In this document: positions 1 through 6,833 of the stretch, in pieces | Layout: each line of letters opens with the position of its first letter | How positions within the stretch are numbered: position 1 is the stretch's first letter | Assembly: GCA_947306285.1 (NCBI GenBank) | Contig: CAMZGB010000042.1 | Span: 1-8,036, forward strand | Direction of reading: 5' to 3' | Length of the DNA stretch: 8,036 bases | Origin: an uncultured Lachnospira sp. | Lineage (GTDB): Bacteria > Bacillota > Clostridia > Lachnospirales > Lachnospiraceae | Notes under the pieces: generated by a model | The model's database searches: none | Told to the model about the DNA's origin: nothing | What the model saw: only the letters and a program-made list of their open reading frames with translations | Made by a program: the position numbers and the translations under genes

Positions 1-1546
1 TAATAACTGAGTAAGCAAGGCCAGAAGAAATATCAGCGACAGTAGCGCCTTCTTTCTGTGCCTGCTTAACGTTTGAATTCATAAATACTGTACATCTTGT
101 TCCAAGGTCTGTTGGGTTTGGAGCAAACAATGCTTCTTTGGCGAAGTCCTCTACAGAATAAGAAAGAGAGTTCGCGAAAGTCTCGATAAATGAACCACAA
201 CCAGAAGAACAAGCCTCATTAAGCTGAACAGAGTCGATTGTCTTATTCTTAATCTTGATGCACTTCATATCTTGTCCACCAATATCTAAGATACAATCAA
301 CTTCTGGCTCAAAGAAAGCAGCTGCATAGTAGTGAGCTACAGTTTCAACCTCTCCCTCATCAAGAAGAAGAGCAGCCTTAATCAAAGCTTCACCGTAACC
401 TGTTGAGCAACTGCGAACAATTTCAGCACCTTCTGGCAATTGTTTATAAATATCTTTTATTGCGTTAATTATTGTTTGAAGAGGGTTACCTTCGTTACTT
501 GAATAGAATGAGTAAAGAAGTGTTCCATCTTCTGCCACAACAGCGGCCTTTGTAGTAGTAGAACCAGAGTCGATTCCTAAGAAACATTTACCTTTGTATG
601 AAGCCAAGTCGCCTTTCTTAACGTTTGCTTTATCATGACGAGCCTTGAATTCTTCGTATTGTTCCTTAGAGTCAAATAAAGGATCCATACGCTTGATTTC
701 CATAGACATCTGGATTCCTTCAGACAACTGCTTATACAATTCTCCGATTCCTACTGACACATCGTCTTTATGATTCATAGCAGCACCAGTTGCAGCAAAC
801 AAATGTGAATGCTCTGGGGCAACTATGTGTTCGTCGTCTAAGTTAAGTGTTCTAATGAACGCATTTTTAAGTTCAGGTAGGAAGTGAAGTGGACCACCAA
901 GGAACGCAACAGTTCCGCGAATTGGTTTACCACAAGCCAAACCTGAAATAGTCTGATTTACCACAGCCTGGAAGATAGAAGCAGCCAAGTCTTCTTTAGT
1001 AGCTCCTTCATTAATTAGTGGCTGAATATCAGTTTTAGCAAACACACCACATCTAGCTGCGATAGCATAGATTGATTTGTAATCTTTTGCGTAGTCATTT
1101 AGACCCGATGCATCCGTCTGTAAAAGAGATGCCATCTGGTCAATAAAAGAACCTGTACCACCGGCACAGATACCATTCATTCTTTGTTCAACACCGTTTG
1201 TGAAGTAGATAATCTTAGCGTCCTCACCACCTAGCTCGATAGCTACGTCAGTTTGAGGTGCGTAATCTTCCAAAGCAGTAGAAACAGCTACAACCTCTTG
1301 CACAAAAGGTACATCTAAATGCTCTGACAAAGCAAGTCCGCCCGATCCAGTAATCATAGGTGATAGCGTAACTTCACCTAGTTCATCTTTGGCTTCTTTA
1401 AGTAATTCCGCCAAAGTCTCCTGAATGTTAGCAAAGTGTCTCTTGTAGTCAGAGAACAATATATTATTATTTTCGTCTAAAATTGCAATTTTTACAGTAG
1501 TAGAACCGATATCAATTCCTAAACTGTAAGTGTTTTGATTGCTCAT
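1..1546 (-). CDS. 2-hydroxyacyl-CoA dehydratase activase with tandem BadF/BcrA-type ATPase domains (5' part; gene continues past the left edge)
   Basis: The reading frame is open from the ATG at 1546 down to base 1, giving 515 residues with no stop, so the C-terminal part lies outside the window. Two ASKHA-type ATPase domains follow one another. The first has the phosphate-binding motif GIDIGSTTVK (residues 10-19), ELGGEDAK, and cysteines C127 (GICAGGTGSF) and C166 (ARCGVF). The second has GIDSGSTTTK (324-333), DIGGQDMK, C446 (EACSSGCGSF) and C485 (TRCTVF). C127 and C166 match the residue numbers I recall for the [4Fe-4S] ligands of the archerase HgdC. Known family members use ATP hydrolysis to push one electron into a 2-hydroxyacyl-CoA dehydratase in the cytoplasm. 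Long clostridial homologues of about 1,400 residues carry DUF2229 and dehydratase-like parts after these domains; I infer the same here but cannot see it. A ribosome binding site (AAAGGGA on the minus strand, 1552-1558) lies 5 nt before the start. The physiological substrate is unknown. Confidence 0.93.
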   Translation of the reverse strand, partial: MSNQNTYSLGIDIGSTTVKIAILDENNNILFSDYKRHFANIQETLAELLKEAKDELGEVTLSPMITGSGGLALSEHLDVPFVQEVVAVSTALEDYAPQTDVAIELGGEDAKIIYFTNGVEQRMNGICAGGTGSFIDQMASLLQTDASGLNDYAKDYKSIYAIAARCGVFAKTDIQPLINEGATKEDLAASIFQAVVNQTISGLACGKPIRGTVAFLGGPLHFLPELKNAFIRTLNLDDEHIVAPEHSHLFAATGAAMNHKDDVSVGIGELYKQLSEGIQMSMEIKRMDPLFDSKEQYEEFKARHDKANVKKGDLASYKGKCFLGIDSGSTTTKAAVVAEDGTLLYSFYSSNEGNPLQTIINAIKDIYKQLPEGAEIVRSCSTGYGEALIKAALLLDEGEVETVAHYYAAAFFEPEVDCILDIGGQDMKCIKIKNKTIDSVQLNEACSSGCGSFIETFANSLSYSVEDFAKEALFAPNPTDLGTRCTVFMNSNVKQAQKEGATVADISSGLAYSVI

Positions 1547-1573
1547 AAAATTCCCTTTCAAAGCTATTTGTTT

Positions 1574-1588
1574 TCGTGTTCAAAACGA
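1574..1588. promoter_or_regulatory. Possible operator: 15-bp imperfect palindrome at the activase transcription start
   Basis: TCGTGTTCAAAACGA pairs at six of seven positions around a central C at 1581. It covers the predicted transcription start of the leftward promoter (about 1586), where a bound repressor would block initiation. It shares its TCGTTT half (read on the minus strand) with the palindrome at 1644-1658. Short palindromes are common by chance in AT-rich DNA, so this is only a candidate. Confidence 0.3.
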
Positions 1589-1592
1589 TAAA

Positions 1593-1621
1593 ATTATAGT
1601 ACAAAACCCCCTAAAATTCAA
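1593..1621 (-). promoter_or_regulatory. Sigma-A-type promoter for the activase gene
   Basis: Read on the minus strand, TTGAAT (1621-1616) is followed by a 17-nt spacer and a perfect TATAAT (1598-1593). The expected start of transcription is near 1586, giving a leader of about 40 nt before the ATG at 1546. The spacing and the perfect -10 box make this convincing in an AT-rich intergenic region, although the -35 box differs from TTGACA at two positions. The start site has not been measured. Confidence 0.75.
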
Positions 1622-1643
1622 CTACATTCATATAGTAAAAAGT

Positions 1644-1658
1644 TCGTTTGACAAACCA
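1644..1658. promoter_or_regulatory. Possible operator: 15-bp imperfect palindrome over the -35 box of the rightward promoter
   Basis: TCGTTTGACAAACCA contains the perfect inverted repeat GTTTG-A-CAAAC (1646-1656) and pairs at six of seven positions around A1651. It contains the -35 box TTGACA, so part of the symmetry may simply come from the promoter sequence. It begins with the same TCGTTT as the minus-strand reading of the palindrome at 1574-1588, about 70 bp away centre to centre. One regulator binding both sites is a guess. Confidence 0.25.
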
Positions 1659-1676
1659 TTTTCAACTCTTTATACT
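1648..1676 (+). promoter_or_regulatory. Sigma-A-type promoter for the rightward operon
   Basis: A perfect -35 box TTGACA (1648-1653), a 17-nt spacer and TATACT (1671-1676, one mismatch to TATAAT) form a near-consensus housekeeping promoter. Transcription should start near 1683, giving a leader of about 27 nt before the ATG at 1710. As the only clear promoter ahead of seven closely packed genes, it probably drives the whole rightward string. The strength suggested by the sequence implies substantial constitutive expression unless a repressor acts. Confidence 0.85.
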
Positions 1677-1698
1677 TTAATATGGTTTAATATATTAT

Positions 1699-1703
1699 GG
1701 AGG
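1699..1703 (+). promoter_or_regulatory. Ribosome binding site that fixes the start of the rhomboid-like gene
   Basis: GGAGG sits 6 nt before the ATG at 1710. The same frame is open back to an ATG at 1539, but that start would put the promoter inside the coding region and has no comparable ribosome binding site, so 1710 is chosen. Confidence 0.85.
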
Positions 1704-1709
1704 ACTAAA

Positions 1710-2633
1710 ATGGCATCAAAGTTTGAACGAAAATTCGGAAAATACGCTATCAGGAACCTAACTTTATTCCTTATTTTGGGATATGTGGTGGGTTATTTGA
1801 TCTACTTTTTTAATAAAGATTTGTACGCAATGTTAACATTTAATCCATACCAAATTCTTCATGGACAGGTTTGGAGAATAATAACATGGGTTATCTCAAT
1901 GCCAGAATCACTAGGAATATTCACAATAATCATGTTATTCCTATATTATTCATTAGGTAGAACGCTCGAAAAAACTTGGGGAACATACAGATATAATGTG
2001 TATCTATTCTCAGGATTTTTCTTTACTATAATCGGTGCATTCATCCTATACTTTATTCTTATGGTATCAGGAATTCCTATTATGGTTCAGGGTCAGGCAT
2101 TGCAAGGTGCAAGTAGGGCAGTCGCCATGGGACAAATTATAGGTATGTACACAACAACATACTATATAAATACATCAATCTTTTTAGCATTTGCAGCTAC
2201 ATACCCAGATCAAGAATTACTACTTTATTTCATTATTCCTGTCAAAATCAAATGGCTAGGACTTGTATATATCGTATTTATGGGTATCGATGTTGTTAGA
2301 ACATTTATGACTGAAGGAATCATTTCAGGAATATTAGTTCTTGCAATGATTATCTTCTCACTAATGAACTTCCTAATCTATTTCTTCTTTGTGAGAAAGA
2401 AGATGGGAATTGGTGGAGTTACATTTAAACAAAGGAAGCGAAAAGTTCAGTACAAACAAAAAGTAAGTCAAGCACAGGCTCACAACACATACGCAAACGG
2501 AGCGAGACATAAATGCGCAATTTGCGGACGTACTGATTTAGATAACCCAGAGTTATCATTTAGATTCTGCTCAAAGTGTAGCGGAAACAAAGAGTACTGT
2601 GAAGATCACCTCTTCACACACGAACACAACTAA
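1710..2633 (+). CDS. Rhomboid-fold integral membrane protein lacking the protease residues, with a C-terminal Cys/His (zinc-ribbon-like) tail
   Basis: The protein has 307 residues and about six hydrophobic segments (roughly 17-34, 68-82, 97-120, 139-164, 168-193 and 203-227). Rhomboid/derlin-like landmarks are visible: the GQVWRIITW segment (52-60), LGRTLEKTWG (82-91), and YPD followed by IPVKIKW (165-182). The catalytic pieces are missing. At the usual distance before YPD there is a tyrosine where the GxSG serine is expected, and no histidine occurs between residue 52 and the soluble tail, so there is no TM6 catalytic histidine. The cytoplasmic-looking tail is basic (228-250) and then has C269, C272, C287, C290, C297, H300, H304 and H306, a plausible zinc-binding cluster. 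It is probably a non-proteolytic membrane-protein binding or quality-control factor, by analogy with derlins; no substrate can be named. It is the first gene of the operon, 12 bp before malQ. Annotation pipelines may call it a rhomboid protease, which the sequence does not support. Confidence 0.85.
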   Translation: MASKFERKFGKYAIRNLTLFLILGYVVGYLIYFFNKDLYAMLTFNPYQILHGQVWRIITWVISMPESLGIFTIIMLFLYYSLGRTLEKTWGTYRYNVYLFSGFFFTIIGAFILYFILMVSGIPIMVQGQALQGASRAVAMGQIIGMYTTTYYINTSIFLAFAATYPDQELLLYFIIPVKIKWLGLVYIVFMGIDVVRTFMTEGIISGILVLAMIIFSLMNFLIYFFFVRKKMGIGGVTFKQRKRKVQYKQKVSQAQAHNTYANGARHKCAICGRTDLDNPELSFRFCSKCSGNKEYCEDHLFTHEHN

Positions 2634-2645
2634 GAAGGGACTAAC

Positions 2646-4142
2646 ATGGCACAGAAAGATTTCAAAAGATCAGCAGGAATATTGATGCCAATCAGTAGCT
2701 TGCCATCACCATACGGCATAGGTACTTTTGGTAGTAAGGCTTACGAATTTGTAGACCATCTTGAGGCATCCGGTCAAAAGTTTTGGCAGGTTTTACCTCT
2801 TGGGCCTACTAGTTTTGGTGACAGCCCATATCAATCATTTTCTGCTTTTGCCGGAAATCCATATTTTATAGATTTGGATTTCTTAATAGAAGATGAACTG
2901 ATCACAAGAGACTTCGTCGAAGACTTTAAGTGGAGCCTAGAAGATGGATATGTTGACTACGGTTTGTTATTTGAAAATCGATACCAAGTTCTTCGCGAGG
3001 CATTTAAAAATAGTGATCATCAAAAAACAGAAGAGTACAAAGCATTTGTAAAAGAAAACGATTGGCTAGAGGATTACGCACTTTATCGTGCATGTAAAAC
3101 TCACTTCGAGCATTTGTCTTGGGAGGAGTGGCCAAAAGAAATAAAGACTAGGAAGAAAGAAGCACTTGCAAAGTATAAGAAAAAGTTAAAGAAAGACATT
3201 GATTTCTATAAGTTCTTGCAGTTCAAATTCTTTGAGCAATGGTATGCTTTAAAAGAATATGCGAACGATAAGGGAATTGAAATCATTGGCGATATACCAG
3301 TTTATGTTGCGATGGATTCTGCTGAAGTTTGGAAAAGTCCAAAACAGTTTAAACTAAACAAAGATTTAGTAGCAGAAGTCGTATCAGGTGTTCCACCAGA
3401 TATCTTTTCGGAGTTTGGTCAAAAGTGGGGCAATCCACTTTATGATTGGGCAAAGATGGAGAAAGATGGTTTCAAATGGTGGAAAAACCGCATGAGCTTT
3501 ATGGCTAAAATGTACGATGTTATTCGTATTGACCATTTCTTGGGATTGATTAAGTATTATTCAATTCCAGCAGAAGATGGAAATGCTGTAAACGGTAAAT
3601 ATTTAAAAGGGCCTGGCATGAAATTGATAAAGGCTATTAATGAGGCTGTTGGCGACAAGAAGATTATTGCTGAAGACTTGGGAGTAGAAATGCTAGAAGC
3701 CAAAAAGGTTATTGAGAAGTCTGGTTATCCATCGATGAAGGTTTTGGAATTTGCCTTCGACGGGGACAGAAAGAATCCACATTTACCATATAACTACACT
3801 TCAAATATGGTTGTTTATGGTGGCACGCATGATAATGACACATTGGTTGGATACTTTAGTGACCTTCAATGGTGGCAACTTGATTATGTGAGAGAATACA
3901 TGGGTGATTCTCATATGTCAGTTGAGCAGATAGTTGATAACATTTTTAGGGAAGCATACAAGAGTGTGGCAAATCTAGTTGTATTCCAGATGCAGGATGT
4001 TTTAAAGATTGACTCGAAGGGCAGAATGAATGTGCCATCAACTTTGGGAACAAACTGGAGATGGAGAATGAAAGACGGTGAGTTCACACCAGAGCATATG
4101 AGATACTTAAGATATATGTCAGATATTTATGGAAGATTATAA
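2646..4142 (+). CDS. malQ: 4-alpha-glucanotransferase (amylomaltase), GH77
   Basis: MalQ transfers segments of alpha-1,4-glucan from one maltodextrin to another, releasing glucose, in cytoplasmic glycogen and maltodextrin metabolism. The 498-residue length is typical of a complete compact amylomaltase. The N-terminus (GILMPISSLPSPYGIGTFG) and the GDSPYQSFSAFAGNP segment are family signatures. The catalytic residues can be placed: nucleophile D296 in IRIDHF, acid/base E343 in IAEDLG, and the transition-state stabiliser D396 in GTHDNDT. These lie within three residues of the numbers I recall for the Thermus enzyme (D293, E340, D395). A ribosome binding site (AGAAGGGA, 2633-2640) overlaps the stop of the upstream gene and supports the ATG at 2646. 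No other glycogen or maltose gene is next to it, so its place here appears to reflect co-transcription rather than a dedicated sugar-use locus. Nothing indicates truncation or frameshift. Confidence 0.97.
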   Translation: MAQKDFKRSAGILMPISSLPSPYGIGTFGSKAYEFVDHLEASGQKFWQVLPLGPTSFGDSPYQSFSAFAGNPYFIDLDFLIEDELITRDFVEDFKWSLEDGYVDYGLLFENRYQVLREAFKNSDHQKTEEYKAFVKENDWLEDYALYRACKTHFEHLSWEEWPKEIKTRKKEALAKYKKKLKKDIDFYKFLQFKFFEQWYALKEYANDKGIEIIGDIPVYVAMDSAEVWKSPKQFKLNKDLVAEVVSGVPPDIFSEFGQKWGNPLYDWAKMEKDGFKWWKNRMSFMAKMYDVIRIDHFLGLIKYYSIPAEDGNAVNGKYLKGPGMKLIKAINEAVGDKKIIAEDLGVEMLEAKKVIEKSGYPSMKVLEFAFDGDRKNPHLPYNYTSNMVVYGGTHDNDTLVGYFSDLQWWQLDYVREYMGDSHMSVEQIVDNIFREAYKSVANLVVFQMQDVLKIDSKGRMNVPSTLGTNWRWRMKDGEFTPEHMRYLRYMSDIYGRL

Positions 4143-4159
4143 ATAGAGAGGAAAGTTTA

Positions 4160-5416
4160 ATGGAAAAGAAACCTTTTGTAACGCTAGAGCAGTTACAGGA
4201 AATTGAGAAAAAATATCCAACACCATTTCACATCTACGATGAGAAAGGGTTTATGGAGAATGCCAGAAGAGTAAACGAGGCGTTCGCTTGGAATAAAGGA
4301 TTTAGAGAGTACTTCGCAGTGAAGGCTACACCGAATCCATTTATTATTCAAAAGTTAAAGGAAGCAGGCTGCGGAGTAGATTGTTCTTCGGAGACTGAAC
4401 TTATGATTGCTGAGAAACTTGGCTTTAGGGGCGATGAGATTATGTACTCATCAAATGAGACACCAGAGGGCGAGTTTAGATATTGTAATGCGCTAGGTGG
4501 AATTATTAACCTTGATGACATTACTTTAATAGAAGATATGGAACAAGAGTGCGGAATTCCTGAAACGGTTTGCTGTAGATACAATCCAGGCGGAGTGTAT
4601 GAAGTCTGCAACGGAATCATGGATAACCCTGGAGATGCTAAATACGGTATGACTCCAAACCAGATTGTTGACGCTTTCAAGATTTTAAAAGAGAAGGGTG
4701 TTAAGCATTTTGGTATTCACGCATTTCTTGCAAGTAACACAGTGACAAACGATTATTATCCAATGCTTGCTAGAGACATTTTCAAACTAGCAGTTGATCT
4801 TAAAAACGAATGTGGTGTTCACATTGCATTTGTAAATCTATCAGGTGGCGTTGGAATTCCATATACACCAGAGCAAGAGCCAAACGACATTATGGTCATC
4901 GGCGAAGGCGTTAGAAAAGTTTATGAAGAAATATTAGTTCCAGAAGGAATGGATGACGTTGCAATCTACACTGAGATGGGACGTTTTATGATGGGACCAT
5001 ATGGCGCTTTAGTAACTAAGGCGGTTCACGAGAAACACATCTACAAAGAATACATTGGTGTAGATGCTTGTGCAGTTAACCTAATGCGTCCAGCTATGTA
5101 CAATGCATATCATCACATAACGGTTATGGGCAAGGAAGATGCTCCAGCCAACCACGAATATGATATCGTAGGATCACTTTGTGAGAATAATGACAAGTTC
5201 TGTGTGGATAGAAGACTTCCTAAGATTGAAAAGGGAGATTTCATTTATATTCACGATGCAGGTGCTCATGGCTTTGCAATGGGTTATAATTATAATGGTA
5301 GACTAAAAAGTGCGGAACTTCTTCTAAAGGAAGATGGTTCAGTTGAATTAATCAGAAGAGCAGAGACACCAGAAGATTATTTTGCAACGTTCGACTTTTC
5401 AGACATTATGAAATAG
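4160..5416 (+). CDS. lysA: Diaminopimelate decarboxylase-like PLP enzyme (fold type III)
   Basis: The expected reaction is decarboxylation of meso-diaminopimelate to lysine in the cytoplasm. The 418 residues show the alanine racemase-like barrel followed by the decarboxylase C-terminal domain. K55 in FAVKATPNP is the PLP Schiff-base lysine. The glycine-rich SGGVG (228-232) is the phosphate-binding loop, E272-M-G-R275 corresponds to the family EPGR, C341 in GSLCENNDKF is the catalytic cysteine contributed across the dimer, and GAHGFAMGYNYNGRLK corresponds to the usual GAYG...YN motif. Two places depart from classical LysA: HAFLASN (187-193) stands where HxGSQ-like sequence is usual, and EMGR replaces EPGR. 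I recall this variant being common in Clostridia and annotated as LysA, so the role is likely but the substrate is inferred. The start at 4160 follows AGAGGAAA (4147-4154) at good spacing. The 17-bp gap from malQ leaves no room for a lysine riboswitch, so any lysine control would have to act elsewhere. Confidence 0.88.
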   Translation: MEKKPFVTLEQLQEIEKKYPTPFHIYDEKGFMENARRVNEAFAWNKGFREYFAVKATPNPFIIQKLKEAGCGVDCSSETELMIAEKLGFRGDEIMYSSNETPEGEFRYCNALGGIINLDDITLIEDMEQECGIPETVCCRYNPGGVYEVCNGIMDNPGDAKYGMTPNQIVDAFKILKEKGVKHFGIHAFLASNTVTNDYYPMLARDIFKLAVDLKNECGVHIAFVNLSGGVGIPYTPEQEPNDIMVIGEGVRKVYEEILVPEGMDDVAIYTEMGRFMMGPYGALVTKAVHEKHIYKEYIGVDACAVNLMRPAMYNAYHHITVMGKEDAPANHEYDIVGSLCENNDKFCVDRRLPKIEKGDFIYIHDAGAHGFAMGYNYNGRLKSAELLLKEDGSVELIRRAETPEDYFATFDFSDIMK

Positions 5417-5425
5417 GAAAGAATT

Positions 5426-5776
5426 ATGGAATGGTATTATGATTTGTATCTTGGCGAAAAGATGGCCAAGAAGAAAAACAAAATCATATATAAGATCAAG
5501 GATGGCAAATTCACACCAAGTACCTATGTGATTGTTTTGCCACGTAATAAACGCGACGTTCTTGAGACATTCCCTATTGAAGTGCTTAAGCAAAAATACT
5601 ACAAGAGACAAAACTTCTTTATAGTAGGACTCGCTAAAGGAAATGAAGAAGCTAACGAAGTTATGCTGGAGATTATTACAGAGTGTTTTCGTGAAACGGA
5701 CACAGTGAATGTTAGAGACTTCATCTTGGACAGAGAAGAAAAGAAAAATGATATAAAAATCATTAAGTATAGATAA
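5426..5776 (+). CDS. Small conserved-looking protein of unknown function (116 residues)
   Basis: I do not recognise a named domain. The product has 116 residues and is soluble, with no signal peptide or membrane segment. It begins MEWYYDLYLGE, has a lysine-rich stretch (12-25), a beta-looking segment STYVIVLP, a second hydrophobic strand FFIVGLAKG near the middle, then a helix-like acidic stretch, and ends in a charged tail. The alternation of strands and helix suggests a small alpha/beta fold. It lies 9 bp after the lysA-like gene and 8 bp before the DUF2953 gene, so it is surely co-transcribed. The ATG at 5426 is preceded by GGAAAGA (5416-5422). A second in-frame ATG at 5462 (MAKKKN) would lose the aromatic N-terminus and has no good ribosome binding site. 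I have an impression of similar proteins in other Lachnospiraceae near lysA, but that is memory, not a search. Confidence 0.75.
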   Translation: MEWYYDLYLGEKMAKKKNKIIYKIKDGKFTPSTYVIVLPRNKRDVLETFPIEVLKQKYYKRQNFFIVGLAKGNEEANEVMLEIITECFRETDTVNVRDFILDREEKKNDIKIIKYR

Positions 5777-5784
5777 GAGGACAA

Positions 5785-6822
5785 ATGTTAAGCGTTTTAC
5801 TATTAATATTAAAAATAATAGGAATAATACTACTAGTAATACTAGGTTTAGCATTGCTTATTTTGTTTGTGCCAATTTTCTATAAAGGAAACATACACTA
5901 CAGCGACGAAGAATTCGTCACGCATCTAGGGGCACATTGGCTATTGTTCCCGGTTAGATTTTTAGTTACATATGAAAATGATGAACTGACAAAATCGTTA
6001 AGAATTTTTGGGATTAACATACTAAGAGAGAAAAAAGACAAGTCGGAGCCGAAACAAAAATATGAAAAACCATTGGCAGATGTTTCTTATGAAAATGAGT
6101 TGGCATTAGAAGCAATATATGGAAAAGAGTCTGATGAGTATCTTGTCAACTTGGTGGATGACGATAACGAGTTTTCTGAAAAAGAAATGCTTGATCCGAA
6201 ATTTACATCGGTTGATTATCCGGAAATAGATGTTCCAGATATGAAGGATATTGACACTGGTATTAAAGACAGCAGATGGACCAAAATAAAGAAAAAGTTT
6301 AAAAGGAAGAAAGAACAAGAAGAAACCAAAAAGAAGATTCCTTTGTCGAGGAAAATCAGGGGAGCTGCCTTTAGGAGAAAATCTAAAACACTGGCAACCC
6401 TTTCGAATAGTGTTAAGGCTGTAGAAAGTGCTATGAAGAAGTTACAAGTAGTCTTTGAGAAAATCAGAGAGTACATTGAGTTCATTAATAGCAAGTCAAC
6501 TAGAAGAGCTTTCAAAAAAATGGTTTCTATAGTGAAAAAGGTTATCAAACATGTTTTTCCAACAAAGATACACGGCAAGAACGAGTTTGGTATGAGTGAA
6601 CCCCACTTGACGGGACAGGCGCTTGGAGGGGTGGCAATAGCCTACGATATGTTTGATGTTGATCCAGAAGATGTGGAAACCATCCCACACTTTGAAAAAG
6701 AAATGATAGATGTTAGACTAGAATACAAAGGACATATATTCGTAGTAGTTTTACTTTACTATTTTGCTAGATTTATGTTAGATCCAGATATAAGAAAAAC
6801 AATGAAGTTTTTAAATAAATAG
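5785..6822 (+). CDS. DUF2953 family membrane protein (YtfI-like)
   Basis: The 345-residue protein starts with one strong membrane segment (about 3-31), then a soluble part. The C-terminal region fits DUF2953: a glycine-containing EFGMSEPHLTGQALGG segment, then IPHFEKEMIDVRLEYKGHIF, and a final hydrophobic stretch before the end. Between the membrane anchor and this region is a long charged insert, acidic at about 105-165 and strongly basic (KIKKKFKRKK and onward) at about 168-202, which makes it longer than the roughly 220-residue YtfI-type proteins I recall. In Bacillus subtilis the homologue ytfI is next to ytfJ, and here the GerW/YtfJ gene follows after 11 bp, so the conserved pairing supports the call. 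Function is unknown; a role at the membrane in sporulating or related clostridia is inferred. The first 20 codons are very AT-rich (ATA, CTA, TTA), as expected for a hydrophobic anchor. The start follows AGAGGA (5775-5780). Confidence 0.82.
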   Translation: MLSVLLLILKIIGIILLVILGLALLILFVPIFYKGNIHYSDEEFVTHLGAHWLLFPVRFLVTYENDELTKSLRIFGINILREKKDKSEPKQKYEKPLADVSYENELALEAIYGKESDEYLVNLVDDDNEFSEKEMLDPKFTSVDYPEIDVPDMKDIDTGIKDSRWTKIKKKFKRKKEQEETKKKIPLSRKIRGAAFRRKSKTLATLSNSVKAVESAMKKLQVVFEKIREYIEFINSKSTRRAFKKMVSIVKKVIKHVFPTKIHGKNEFGMSEPHLTGQALGGVAIAYDMFDVDPEDVETIPHFEKEMIDVRLEYKGHIFVVVLLYYFARFMLDPDIRKTMKFLNK

Positions 6823-6833
6823 GAGGTCTCATT

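Noticed and set aside
1539..1709. N-terminal extension of 57 residues for the rhomboid-like gene from an ATG at 1539
   Set aside because: It would overlap the divergent activase start and contain both promoters, lacks a good ribosome binding site, and encodes sequence unlike the family. The GGAGG before 1710 decides the start.
2106..2117. GASR (residues 133-136) in the rhomboid-like protein as a rhomboid catalytic GxSG motif
   Set aside because: It lies about 30 residues before YPD, whereas the catalytic serine is expected about 16 residues before; it lacks the second glycine, and no partner histidine exists in the membrane part.
4143..4159. Lysine riboswitch, T-box or terminator before the lysA-like gene
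   Set aside because: The gap is only 17 bp and is filled by the ribosome binding site; no stem-loop fits.
4348..4680. Minus-strand open frame of 110 codons inside the lysA-like gene
   Set aside because: It lies wholly antisense to a well-supported enzyme gene, has no recognisable domain and is the usual shadow of a coding frame.
5399..5854. Minus-strand open frame of 151 codons covering the whole 116-residue gene
   Set aside because: Its hydrophobic, phenylalanine- and leucine-rich product is what the complement of lysine- and glutamate-rich codons gives. The plus-strand gene has the ribosome binding site and operon spacing.
6106..6690. Several overlapping minus-strand open frames within the DUF2953 gene
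   Set aside because: They are antisense to a lysine-rich coding region, overlap one another, and have no supported starts.
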